A stretch of 27,810 bases of DNA, taken from Flavobacteriales bacterium. Lineage in GTDB: Bacteria > Bacteroidota > Bacteroidia > Flavobacteriales_D > Sanyastnellaceae. Under the pieces are notes generated by a model. That model was not told the origin of the DNA and ran no database searches. It worked only from the letters and a program-made list of their open reading frames with translations. This document shows positions 1 to 7,987 of this stretch, in pieces. The number at the start of each line of letters is the position of its first letter. Position 1 is the first letter of the stretch. The stretch lies in contig WTJL01000203.1 in assembly GCA_011524845.1 (NCBI GenBank), forward strand, positions 1 through 27,810, in the 5' to 3' direction. The translations under genes and the position numbers were made by a program.

Positions 1-34
1 TCTGCGCAGTGATGCGCCGCCAAGCCAGACACAC

Positions 35-1624
35 TTAACCAATCCATCCCGCCGCTGCCCGGGCTGCTTTGCGGCCGTCCATGGCAGCTGAAAGGATGCC
101 ACCGGCATACCCTCCTCCCTCGCCGGTGGGATAGAATTGTCGGAGACCTGGATGCTGCAAAGTGTCCGGGTCTCTTGGGATTCGGACGGGGCTGCTTGTT
201 CGGGATTCAGGCCCAAGGACCACTGCATCCGGATGCACGAAGCCGTTCATCTTGCGCCCAAAAGCTTTGAACCCCTCCCTCAAACTCCGTGCGACCACGG
301 GGGGGAGAACTTGATCCAAACGGGCTGACACCACACCCGGCACGTACGACGTGGTGGGCAAAGACGACGACTTCCGACCGGCCACAAAATCCGACAGGCG
401 CTGGGCAGGTGCAGCCTGGGTTTCCCCTGCGGCACGCCAGCACGCTTGCTCCACACTTTCCTGAAATTTCAGACCCCCAAGAGGCCCAGTGAATCCCAAT
501 GGCTCCCAATCCTCTGGCCCAACTTGGACCACCATGCCTGAATTGGCGTAGGGATTGTTTCTTTTCGAGGGCGACCATCCGTTGGTGACAATTTCACCAG
601 GGCGTGTGGCGCATGGCGCAACGATTCCCCCGGGACACATGCAAAAGCTGTGCACCCCTCGTCCCTCTACTTGACACACGAGGCTGTAACTGGCCGGAGG
701 CAGACGGTCTTCCACTGTCTCTCCATGGTATTGCACATGGTTCACCCAATCTTGGGGATGTTCCACCCGAACGCCCAAAGCAAAGGGCTTGGCCTCCACC
801 TCGATGCGCTTGCGGTGAAGGAGGTCAAAGATGTCGCGCGCGCTGTGCCCCGTCGCCAAAATCACCGCTGTTCCGTGAACCTCTGTCGTCTCCCCCGTTT
901 CCAACGACTTGGCCACCACCCCTTGGCAAACCCCATCGTCGGCCAGGACGTCCACAACCTTGGTGTTGAATCGGACCTCTCCACCGGCCTGCTCGATGGT
1001 TTCCCGCATGGCGGAGACCACTGCAGGCAACCGGTTGGTGCCGATGTGGGGATGGGCCTCGACCAAGATGCGCGGATCCGCACCATGCACGACAAGCCAT
1101 TCGAGGGCCTCGCGGATGTCGCCGCGTTTTTTGCTTCGCGTGTACAACTTGCCGTCGCTGTAGGTGCCCGCTCCCCCTTCGCCAAAACAGTAGTTGGAAT
1201 CCTCGTGGACGAGGTGTTCTCTGTTGAGTTTGGCCAAATCGCGGCGGCGCGCGCGAACGTCTTTGCCTCGCTCGAGAACGATCGGACGCACGCCGTGAAG
1301 AAGGCATTCCAATGCGGCGTACAACCCCGCCGGTCCAGCCCCCACAATCACCACCTCGGGTGCATCCATGGGCACCTTCTTCCAGGACCACGGCTGCATC
1401 TCCGCCTTTTTCGCCCCTTCACCCCACCCCACCAAGAGTTGTGCCCTGACGGGACGCTTCCGCGCGTCCCAACTGTGGCGCAACACATGGAGCGTCGTGT
1501 CCTCTGCCAAGGCAGGGCGCCCCTCCTTCCGAAGTTGCCGCGCCACAGCGTCACGGATGACCTCGGGTTGGGTCACTTCCTCGGGCAACACCCGAACCTG
1601 GATTTGTGAAGAAGATGCGTCCAT
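35..1624 (-). CDS. FAD-dependent dehydrogenase (COG2509-like)
   Basis: Probable cytoplasmic flavoprotein of 529 residues, related to the uncharacterised FAD-dependent dehydrogenases of COG2509; the substrate is not known. Residues 1-85 form a small N-terminal domain. Residues 91-100 are a clear dinucleotide-binding GxGxxG motif (VVIVGAGPAG), followed by an acidic strand end (LERG). The family-typical glycine-rich stretch NYCFGEGGAGTYSDGK follows at about 144-159, and a second FAD-contacting segment (YPTGEGGGYAGG) lies near the C-terminus. A longer reading frame begins further upstream, but its start would lie inside the E1 gene; I chose the ATG at 1624 because a TACCTTCG promoter box lies 10 bases before it. 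Divergent from the E1 gene, with 43 bp between. Family assignment is firm, function is not. Confidence 0.9.
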   Translation of the reverse strand: MDASSSQIQVRVLPEEVTQPEVIRDAVARQLRKEGRPALAEDTTLHVLRHSWDARKRPVRAQLLVGWGEGAKKAEMQPWSWKKVPMDAPEVVIVGAGPAGLYAALECLLHGVRPIVLERGKDVRARRRDLAKLNREHLVHEDSNYCFGEGGAGTYSDGKLYTRSKKRGDIREALEWLVVHGADPRILVEAHPHIGTNRLPAVVSAMRETIEQAGGEVRFNTKVVDVLADDGVCQGVVAKSLETGETTEVHGTAVILATGHSARDIFDLLHRKRIEVEAKPFALGVRVEHPQDWVNHVQYHGETVEDRLPPASYSLVCQVEGRGVHSFCMCPGGIVAPCATRPGEIVTNGWSPSKRNNPYANSGMVVQVGPEDWEPLGFTGPLGGLKFQESVEQACWRAAGETQAAPAQRLSDFVAGRKSSSLPTTSYVPGVVSARLDQVLPPVVARSLREGFKAFGRKMNGFVHPDAVVLGPESRTSSPVRIPRDPDTLQHPGLRQFYPTGEGGGYAGGILSAAMDGRKAARAAAGWIG

Positions 1625-1634
1625 GTGTTGACCG

Positions 1635-1642
1635 CGAAGGTA
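1635..1642 (-). promoter_or_regulatory. -7 box (TACCTTCG) of the FAD dehydrogenase gene
   Basis: Reads TACCTTCG on the minus strand, close to the Bacteroidetes -7 consensus TAnnTTTG. It ends 10 bases before the ATG at 1624, so the predicted leader is about 5 bases. No clear -33 element is visible. The same octamer faces the other way at 1654-1661. Confidence 0.55.
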
Positions 1643-1653
1643 CCCACTCCACC

Positions 1654-1661
1654 TACCTTCG
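1654..1661 (+). promoter_or_regulatory. -7 box (TACCTTCG) of the E1 gene
   Basis: TACCTTCG ends 6 bases before the ATG at 1668, so transcription should begin at or just before the start codon. A TTGACC at 1628-1633 could be a -33 element, but the 23-base spacing is longer than usual. Confidence 0.55.
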
Positions 1662-1667
1662 TGTGCC

Positions 1668-3686
1668 ATGTCGGAAATGTTCCCGCACAACCCCCAACGC
1701 TTTGAGGCAGGAAGCCTCAGCAAGGACGAGCAAATCGCGCTGTACGGCAAGCTTCTGCTGCCCCGCATGATTGAGGAGAAAATGATGTCCCAGCTGCGTC
1801 AGGGCAAAATCAGCAAGTGGTTCAGCGGCATGGGCCAAGAGGCCATTTCTGTTGGCGTGGCTGCGGCCATGCCGGAAGACAAGTTCATTTTCCCGATGCA
1901 CCGCAACTTGGGCATCTTCACGACGCGGAACGTTCCTTTGGACCGACTCTTTTCCCAATTCCAAGGGAAGGACCACGGCTTCACCAAAGGCAGGGACCGA
2001 AGCTTCCACTTTGGCAGCCCGGAGCACAAGATTGTCGGCATGATCAGCCACCTCGGTCCCCAATTGGGATTGGCAGACGGTGTGGCCCTTTCCGAAAAGC
2101 TCGACGGCAACGGAGGATGTTCCTTCGTGTTCACCGGCGACGGTGGTGCCTCTGAAGGTGATTTCCACGAAGCCGTCAACGTCGCCGCAGTTTGGCAATT
2201 GCCCGTCATCATCGGAATCGAAAACAACGCGTGGGGCTTGTCCACCCCAAGCGAACAACAGTTCCGATGTGCACACTTCACGGACAAAGCGGTGGGCTAC
2301 GGCATTCCTGAAGAGGACGCCATTCAAGTGGACGGAAACGACTTGTTCGACGTGTACCACAAGGTCAAGAATGCAGTTGAATCTTTGGTTGAGAAACCAC
2401 GGCCTATCATTCTTGAATTCAAGACGTTCCGAATTCGAGGCCACGAAGAGGCGTCGGGCACAAAGTACTACCCAGAAGGCTTGATTGACACGTGGAGCAA
2501 GGTTGATCCAGTGGAGCGTTTGCGCGACCATTTGATGAAGGAAGGGGTGCTCGACAACACTCGAGAAGAAGCCTTCCGGGCGGAGTTCAAAACCCTCATC
2601 GACCAAGGCCTCAAAGCCGCCGCGGCCCAACCCCACATCGAGGCGGACACCTCTGAGGAATTGGACGACCGTTTTGCACCCGGAACACCACAAGGACTGC
2701 AAGAAGCACCCGATGGAGGCGAGCGTGAATTGCGGTTCATCGACGCCATCACCGAAGGGTTGCGCACGAGCATGGAGAAGCATCCCGGTCTGGTGCTGAT
2801 GGGCCAAGACATTGGCCCCTACGGCGGGGTGTTCAAAGTGACCGATGGGTTTGTCGACGCCTTTGGCGAGGAGCGCGTGCGGAACACCCCCCTGTGCGAA
2901 TCGGCCATTGTCGGCGCTGGCCTTGGCTTGTCGATTGCAGGCAAGAAGGCCATGGTGGAAATGCAATTCAGCGACTTTGTCACGTGCGGCTTCAACCAAA
3001 TCGTGAACAACCTCGCCAAGATTCACTGGCGTTGGGGCCAAGCAGCGGACGTGGTTGTGCGGATGCCTACGGGCGGAGGCGTGGGGGCTGGACCTTACCA
3101 CAGCCAAAGCACCGAAGCGTGGTTCTTCCATGTCCCAGGCCTCAAAATCGCCTACCCGTCCACGCCCGCCGACGCGAAGGGCTTGCTTCGGATGGCCATC
3201 GACGACCCCAACCCCGTGCTGTTCTTCGAGCACAAGTACCTGTACCGAAGCCTGACGGGCCCAGTGGCGGAGGAAGACTACCTGCTGGAGTTTGGCGTGG
3301 GACGCACCGTGCGCTCAGGAGAAGACGCGACGATCGTGACCTACGGCCTTGGCGTCCAATGGGCCGAGCAGGTGCTCGACGCCCATCCAGAATGGAACGT
3401 GGAATTGATTGACCTGCGCACCCTGTTGCCGTGGGACGAAGACCTCGTCATGGCCAGTGTCCAAAAAACGGGCAAGGCCCTGGTCCTTCACGAAGACACC
3501 ATGACGGGCGGCATCGGCGCGGAAATCAGCTCACGCATCCACGAGTGCTGTTTTGAGCACCTCGACGCCCCGGTGGCGCGAACGGCCAGTTTGGACACCG
3601 CGTTCCCTTTCGCAGAAGACTTGGAACGAAACTTCATGGCCAACGCCAGGCTCGAACACGACCTCGAGGCGTTGCTGTCGCGCTGA
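1668..3686 (+). CDS. fused alpha/beta E1 of a 2-oxoacid dehydrogenase complex
   Basis: Thiamine-diphosphate-dependent E1 that decarboxylates a 2-oxoacid and passes the acyl group to the lipoyl E2 of a pyruvate- or branched-chain-type complex in the cytoplasm. The 672-residue protein joins both subunits. Residues 1 to about 330 are the alpha subunit, with the ThDP/Mg motif GDGG at 157-160 ending in ENN at 185-187. After a linker, residues from about 353 form the beta subunit (transketolase pyrimidine domain, with QDIGPYGG near 382, then the C-terminal transketolase domain). Fused E1 proteins of this length are usual in Bacteroidota, where many are annotated as 2-oxoisovalerate dehydrogenase. 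No E2 or E3 gene is adjacent, so the substrate cannot be read from context. Its stop is one base from the convergent TPR gene. Confidence 0.93.
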   Translation: MSEMFPHNPQRFEAGSLSKDEQIALYGKLLLPRMIEEKMMSQLRQGKISKWFSGMGQEAISVGVAAAMPEDKFIFPMHRNLGIFTTRNVPLDRLFSQFQGKDHGFTKGRDRSFHFGSPEHKIVGMISHLGPQLGLADGVALSEKLDGNGGCSFVFTGDGGASEGDFHEAVNVAAVWQLPVIIGIENNAWGLSTPSEQQFRCAHFTDKAVGYGIPEEDAIQVDGNDLFDVYHKVKNAVESLVEKPRPIILEFKTFRIRGHEEASGTKYYPEGLIDTWSKVDPVERLRDHLMKEGVLDNTREEAFRAEFKTLIDQGLKAAAAQPHIEADTSEELDDRFAPGTPQGLQEAPDGGERELRFIDAITEGLRTSMEKHPGLVLMGQDIGPYGGVFKVTDGFVDAFGEERVRNTPLCESAIVGAGLGLSIAGKKAMVEMQFSDFVTCGFNQIVNNLAKIHWRWGQAADVVVRMPTGGGVGAGPYHSQSTEAWFFHVPGLKIAYPSTPADAKGLLRMAIDDPNPVLFFEHKYLYRSLTGPVAEEDYLLEFGVGRTVRSGEDATIVTYGLGVQWAEQVLDAHPEWNVELIDLRTLLPWDEDLVMASVQKTGKALVLHEDTMTGGIGAEISSRIHECCFEHLDAPVARTASLDTAFPFAEDLERNFMANARLEHDLEALLSR

Positions 3687-3687
3687 A

Positions 3688-4221
3688 TCAGCGACGGCCG
3701 CGCTGCACGACGCGCGGGTTCTTGATCATGGCCTCCACCTGCTTGATGTCGTTCTTCAACATCCCCTTGGTGTCGAGGCGCTTGGCCTCTTGGATCATGA
3801 CCATGGCCTTCTTTCGGTCTTGCTTGGCGCTCATGCACACGGCCAAATTCAACTTCACCGCCGCCTTGTCGTGGTCTTGCTTGAGCCCCAAGCTCAGGGA
3901 CTTCCGAAGGTGAGACTCGGCCTCGTTGAGGTTGTTCTGCATGGTGACACTGCCCAGCAAAAAGTGGTAGTACCCACGCTGCCCAGGCCACAAGTGAGAG
4001 GTTTGGATGCGGTTGAGCCACTTCACCGCCTCTTCCATTCGCTGCATGCGCAAGTTGGCAAAGGCAAAGACCAAGCGAACGCTCCGGAGGTTGGCCAACA
4101 CCAGCACGATCGACAACAGGGTCATGCCAATGGCGGCACCCCAGCTGCCTTGGGTGTACAACAACACCGTGTAGGCGACGGATGCGGCGGCTACGAGGAT
4201 CTTGAAAATGCGAATGAGCAT
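3688..4221 (-). CDS. small membrane-anchored TPR-like protein
   Basis: Protein of 177 residues with two likely N-terminal membrane segments (about residues 4-22 and 28-46), then a soluble helical part. Two stretches resemble TPR helices pairs: about 84-113 (YYHFLLGSVTMQNNLNEAES) and 120-150 (ending KKAMVMIQEAKRLD). TPR proteins of this build serve as membrane-bound scaffolds; no partner can be named. The ATG at 4221 is preferred over an in-frame upstream start because a perfect TAGTTTTG box (4249-4256) lies 27 bases before it and the upstream start would precede that box. The stop overlaps the tail of the E1 region with one base between. I do not recognise a named family. Confidence 0.75.
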   Translation of the reverse strand: MLIRIFKILVAAASVAYTVLLYTQGSWGAAIGMTLLSIVLVLANLRSVRLVFAFANLRMQRMEEAVKWLNRIQTSHLWPGQRGYYHFLLGSVTMQNNLNEAESHLRKSLSLGLKQDHDKAAVKLNLAVCMSAKQDRKKAMVMIQEAKRLDTKGMLKNDIKQVEAMIKNPRVVQRGRR

Positions 4222-4248
4222 GGGTGGAATTTTGGGCTGAATCGTTCG

Positions 4249-4256
4249 CAAAACTA
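4249..4256 (-). promoter_or_regulatory. -7 box (TAGTTTTG) of the TPR gene
   Basis: Exact match to TAnnTTTG on the minus strand, 27 bases upstream of the ATG at 4221. Lies back to back with the plus-strand box at 4271-4278. No -33 TTG is visible at the usual spacing. Confidence 0.6.
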
Positions 4257-4270
4257 CTCCACAGGAGGTG

Positions 4271-4278
4271 TACCTTCG
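4271..4278 (+). promoter_or_regulatory. -7 box (TACCTTCG) of the pRiA4b-like/miaA/mutS2 operon
   Basis: TACCTTCG followed by exactly 4 bases and the ATG at 4283. With the box centred at -7 the message would begin on the start codon itself. Confidence 0.6.
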
Positions 4279-4282
4279 TTTC

Positions 4283-4876
4283 ATGAGTCAAATCATGCGT
4301 TTGCGTGTCATTCTCGACACCGAAGACGACGTGTTCCGCGACATTGAAATCGGAACGGATGCCCCACTAATGCACCTGCATTTTGCGGTGTTGGATGCCT
4401 TCGGATGGGAGGCCGGCGAGCTCGCGTCCTTCTTCCAGAGCGACGAGTCGTGGAGCCGTGGCAAGGAGTTTTCCCTGCTCGACATGAGCGACCCCATGGC
4501 GGACGAAGGGGCCAAACCTGAGGACGCCATGAACCAAAGCACGGTGGGCCACCTCATTCCCGAGCTCGGGCGCCGCGCCATCTACGTCTACGACTTCCTG
4601 CGCATGTGGTGCTTTTACGTGGAGCCTCTCGCGTTGGAGGACGCGAAGCCTGACGGCGCCTACCCTGCCCTCTGTCACGAGTTTGGCACGCCTCCTGCCT
4701 TTGACAGCAAGGACGGCGACCTCTTGGAAGGCATGGACCTTCCGAGCGAACCGGAAGACGACACACCTTACCGCACAGGCGACCCCGAGCTTGACGCCTA
4801 CCTCGACGACGAGGACGATGACGACTTCGGCGGAGGAGAACACCTGTCCATCGACGACCTGGACGACCTGATCTGA
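4283..4876 (+). CDS. pRiA4b ORF-3-like family protein
   Basis: Protein of 197 residues resembling the plasmid pRiA4b ORF-3 family (also annotated as IS1096 passenger protein), whose function is unknown despite the names. The N-terminus RLRVILDTEDDVFRDIEI and the following helix HLHFAVLDAFGWE are typical. The last 60 residues are very acidic, with a DDEDDDD run. No transposase or other mobile-element gene is near, so the mobile label should not be taken literally. The ATG at 4283 fits the box at 4271-4278; an ATG at 4295 (MRLRV) is a possible alternative, and an upstream GTG at 4268 would precede the box. It opens a three-gene operon: miaA starts 3 bases after its stop. Confidence 0.8.
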   Translation: MSQIMRLRVILDTEDDVFRDIEIGTDAPLMHLHFAVLDAFGWEAGELASFFQSDESWSRGKEFSLLDMSDPMADEGAKPEDAMNQSTVGHLIPELGRRAIYVYDFLRMWCFYVEPLALEDAKPDGAYPALCHEFGTPPAFDSKDGDLLEGMDLPSEPEDDTPYRTGDPELDAYLDDEDDDDFGGGEHLSIDDLDDLI

Positions 4877-4879
4877 TCC

Positions 4880-5848
4880 ATGGCGCAACGCGGGGCTTTG
4901 CAACCAGGTGTGGTGGTGTCCGTCGTGGGCCCCACGGCTTCTGGAAAAACCGAGCTTGCGATCGCCTTGGCCCAAACCCTGGGCACCGAAATCGTCAACG
5001 CCGACGCCCGACAAGTCTTTCGTGGCATGCCCATCGGCACCGCCCAACCCACTGCGGAGGAGCGCGCAGCTGCCCCCCATCACCTCGTGGACGTGTTGGA
5101 GCCCACGAAGCTCTACAGCGCCGGAACGTTTGAAGAAGACGCCGTGCCGCTGTTGTCCCAATTGTGCTCCACTCGAGGCGCGGCCGTTCTGGCAGGAGGC
5201 TCTGGGATGTACGTCAAAGCCGCCCTTCAAGGCCTGGACGCCCTTCCGGCGGACACGACCTTGCGTGGTCAATTGAACGACCAGGTCCGCACCGAAGGCC
5301 TGGCGCCACTCTTGGCGCGGCTGGAACAACTCGATCCCGCCCATGTCGCCGCCATGGACACTTCCAACCCCCAACGGGTCGTTCGAGCCTTGGAGGTCTG
5401 CATCGTCTCTGGACGTCCGTTCTCCAGCTTTCACTCCGGCACCGTCAAGCACCGCCCTTGGCACGTCGTCTCTGTGGGGCTCGACCCCGACCGGACAGAA
5501 CTCCGAGCGCGCATTGCCCGACGAGCGCACGCCATGATGGCGGCTGGATGGCTTGACGAAACCAAAGCCCTCCTTCCCCACCGCGACGCCAACGCGTTGA
5601 ACACCGTGGGCTACAAAGAGTTGTTTCAACACCTCGACGGCACGTTGTCGCTCGAGGAAGCCGTGGAACTCGTGATCACCCGCACCCGACAGTTTGCCAA
5701 ACGCCAAATGACCTGGTTCAAGAAGGACCCCAGCACCACGTGGTTTGCGTACGACGCGTCCACTCGGGAAGAGGCCATGAAGCGGGCTGTGGACCACGCG
5801 ACCCAACAGGTTCAACGCCTTCAAGGCCAGCCCCTCCCGCTTTCATGA
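4880..5848 (+). CDS. miaA: tRNA dimethylallyltransferase MiaA
   Basis: Transfers a dimethylallyl group to the N6 of adenosine 37 in tRNAs reading codons that begin with U. The protein has 322 residues, near the usual length. The P-loop GPTASGKT lies at 17-24. The substrate-binding stretch NADARQVFRGMPIGTAQP at about 40-57 corresponds to the family motif that usually reads DS.Q.Y, so Ala43 and Phe47 replace the common Ser and Tyr. HHLVDVLEP and FEEDAV follow as expected, and the C-terminal RTRQFAKRQMTWFKKD is the tRNA-binding signature. Middle gene of the operon; its stop overlaps the mutS2 start (ATGA), implying translational coupling. Confidence 0.95.
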   Translation: MAQRGALQPGVVVSVVGPTASGKTELAIALAQTLGTEIVNADARQVFRGMPIGTAQPTAEERAAAPHHLVDVLEPTKLYSAGTFEEDAVPLLSQLCSTRGAAVLAGGSGMYVKAALQGLDALPADTTLRGQLNDQVRTEGLAPLLARLEQLDPAHVAAMDTSNPQRVVRALEVCIVSGRPFSSFHSGTVKHRPWHVVSVGLDPDRTELRARIARRAHAMMAAGWLDETKALLPHRDANALNTVGYKELFQHLDGTLSLEEAVELVITRTRQFAKRQMTWFKKDPSTTWFAYDASTREEAMKRAVDHATQQVQRLQGQPLPLS

Positions 5849-7950
5849 AACCAGGGGCGCCCATCGACCACTTTGACGCTCGTGTCGCAGAGGACCTCGA
5901 GTTTGACGTCGTGCAGGCCATGCTTGTCGAACTCGCCGGCTGCGCGTCGAGCGCCGTCCGTGCCGAACAACTCGTGCCAAGCAAGGACCGCATTTGGGTG
6001 ATCCACCGCCTTCAGGAAACCGACGAAATGAGGCGCATCCGTTCAGGAGGTCATGGGTTTCCACTGTTGGAATTTGACGAACTCAAACGGGAAATCAAAT
6101 TGCTGGGGGTGCGCGACAGCGTGCTCGACGAAGCTGGGTTCCGGCGCATTTCCACGGCCTCTCGCATCATGAACATCGTACTAGAGGTGCTCGCCCAATC
6201 CGACGAGCCCTGGCCGCGTCTCGAAGCCGTGGTGGAAGGACAAGAACCCAACACGGAACTCATCGACGCCATCGATGCGGTCTTTGACGCCAAGGGACAC
6301 ATTCGGGACGACGCATCGCCTGAACTGTCCCAAATCCGGGGCGACATGACGACGGTGCGTCGCAAAATCAACCGCGCCTTCTTGCGGGCGATGAAGTCTG
6401 TCCAAGACAGGGGCTACCTCGCCGACATACGGGAAGGCTTTGTGCAGGAGCGCCGGGCCCTTGCCGTCATCAGCAGCTACAAGCGGCAGGTGAGCGGCGC
6501 GGCCCTCGGATCATCCAACACCGGCTCCGTGACCTTCATCGAACCCGGGGCGTGCATTCCCCTGAACCACGAGCTAGAGATGCTGCGGGACGATGAACAC
6601 AAAGAGATCCGCAACATCCTGCGCGAACTGACCCGCAACATCCGTCGCCACCTCCCTGCCATCAAGGGGTACCAACGGGGCTTGACGGAATTGGATTGGA
6701 TCGCGACGAGGGCACGTTTGGCCTCGAAGCTTGACGGCAGCTTGCCCCAAATTCGGAAAAAGCCTGGCCTCCATCTGCTTTCCGCCTACCACCCTCTCCT
6801 GCAGCAAACCAACAAAATCGCAGGCAAGGAGACCCTTCCGCAGCACGTAGAGCTTCACCGAAAGCAACGCATGCTGGTCATCAGCGGGCCCAACGCCGGT
6901 GGAAAAAGCATCACCATGAAAACGGTGGGGCTCCTTCAAATGATGATCCAAAGTGGGTTGCTCGTCCCGTGTCACAGCGCGTCGGAAGTGGGCATCTTCC
7001 GAGCGATCCTTCCGGACATTGGCGACCACCAAAGCATCGAGAACCAGCTTTCCACCTACAGCTACCGACTGGGTAGAATGCGACACTTCCTGAACGTCGC
7101 CGACGCCTCCAGTTTGATGCTGCTCGACGAGTTTGGCACGGGGTCTGACCCCGAGCTGGGGGGCGCGCTGGCGGAAGTCTTTTTTGAAGAACTGTACGAC
7201 CGCGGGTGTTTTGGCGTGATCACGACGCACTACGCCAACATCAAAACGCGGGCCGCGAAGATGCCCGAAGCCTTCAACGGAAGCATGCTGTTCAACCGTG
7301 AATCCCTGGCCCCCATGTACCAATTGGAAGTCGGGCAACCCGGATCCTCCTTCACCTTCGAGGTTGCGGAAATCAACGGGATTGGCGGCAAGCTGATCGA
7401 ACGGGCCAAAGGCAAGTTGGACAAGCGTCGCGTGGAACTGGATGGCCTCTTGGGAGACCTTCACAAGGAAAAGTCCAAACTCGCCAAACTCACCAACAAG
7501 CAGCTGCGCGCTGAGTTGGAAGCCGAGAAGGCCACGGCCGAAGCAGAGCGCCTGAAGGACGCCATGGAGGAAAAGGAGCGGAACCTGAATTCCCAATTCG
7601 ACGCCCTAAACACCGCGCGTGTTCGGAGCACGAAACTCACGCAGTTTGTGGACCGGTTTCAATCGGGAAAGCCCAACAAGGGCCTGCTCGAAGAAATCAA
7701 AACCTACCTGGCCAAGGAAAAAGCGCGCCAAGAGGAACAGGCCTTGCGCACGGCCAAAGGCAAGTCCAAGGGCGCTGGAAAACGTCGCCCCAACCACCAA
7801 TCTGACAAGATTGTGTTGGGCTCGCTGGTTCGTCTGCGGTCAGGTCAGGAACGCGGAGATGTGGTCGAGGTGAAAGGCGACCTTGTGACGGTCATGTTTG
7901 GCGCCTTCAAAACGAAGGTCAAGCGCAACCAGCTGACTTGGCTGCGCTGA
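5845..7950 (+). CDS. mutS2: MutS2-type MutS family ATPase without Smr domain
   Basis: MutS2-branch ATPase of 701 residues. Family members bind branched DNA or stalled ribosomes; which applies here is unknown. The N-terminal part (1-330) is the MutS2 core and clamp. The ATPase has Walker A GPNAGGKS at 348-355, Walker B with Asp428-Glu429 (LMLLDEFGTGSDP) and the switch histidine His462 (TTHYANIK). A long coiled coil rich in K, E and A spans about 500-600, then a basic linker and a small KOW-like beta domain at about 647-701. The C-terminal Smr nuclease domain of Bacillus and Helicobacter MutS2 is missing, as in many Bacteroidota homologues, so it should not be annotated as an Smr endonuclease. 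The start at 5845 is fixed by the ATGA overlap with miaA. Confidence 0.92.
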   Translation: MKPGAPIDHFDARVAEDLEFDVVQAMLVELAGCASSAVRAEQLVPSKDRIWVIHRLQETDEMRRIRSGGHGFPLLEFDELKREIKLLGVRDSVLDEAGFRRISTASRIMNIVLEVLAQSDEPWPRLEAVVEGQEPNTELIDAIDAVFDAKGHIRDDASPELSQIRGDMTTVRRKINRAFLRAMKSVQDRGYLADIREGFVQERRALAVISSYKRQVSGAALGSSNTGSVTFIEPGACIPLNHELEMLRDDEHKEIRNILRELTRNIRRHLPAIKGYQRGLTELDWIATRARLASKLDGSLPQIRKKPGLHLLSAYHPLLQQTNKIAGKETLPQHVELHRKQRMLVISGPNAGGKSITMKTVGLLQMMIQSGLLVPCHSASEVGIFRAILPDIGDHQSIENQLSTYSYRLGRMRHFLNVADASSLMLLDEFGTGSDPELGGALAEVFFEELYDRGCFGVITTHYANIKTRAAKMPEAFNGSMLFNRESLAPMYQLEVGQPGSSFTFEVAEINGIGGKLIERAKGKLDKRRVELDGLLGDLHKEKSKLAKLTNKQLRAELEAEKATAEAERLKDAMEEKERNLNSQFDALNTARVRSTKLTQFVDRFQSGKPNKGLLEEIKTYLAKEKARQEEQALRTAKGKSKGAGKRRPNHQSDKIVLGSLVRLRSGQERGDVVEVKGDLVTVMFGAFKTKVKRNQLTWLR

Positions 7951-7987
7951 GACCAAGGGATTCCTCCCCTCTTTTTGAATCGAGTGC

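Noticed and set aside
1..34. Possible end of another gene at the window edge (an in-frame TGA at 10-12 on the plus strand)
   Set aside because: Only 34 bases are visible and nothing in them identifies a protein.
1653..3233. Long open frame on the minus strand opposite the E1 gene
   Set aside because: No family features; it is the antisense shadow of a clearly conserved enzyme in GC-rich DNA.
4283..4876. Possible remnant of an IS1096-type element, from the family name of this protein
   Set aside because: No transposase, terminal repeats or target duplications, and the gene sits in a tight housekeeping operon.
7963..7983. Short inverted repeat GATTC...GAATC with a T-run between mutS2 and the protease gene
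   Set aside because: 5-bp stem with a large loop and the T-run inside the loop, so it does not have terminator form.
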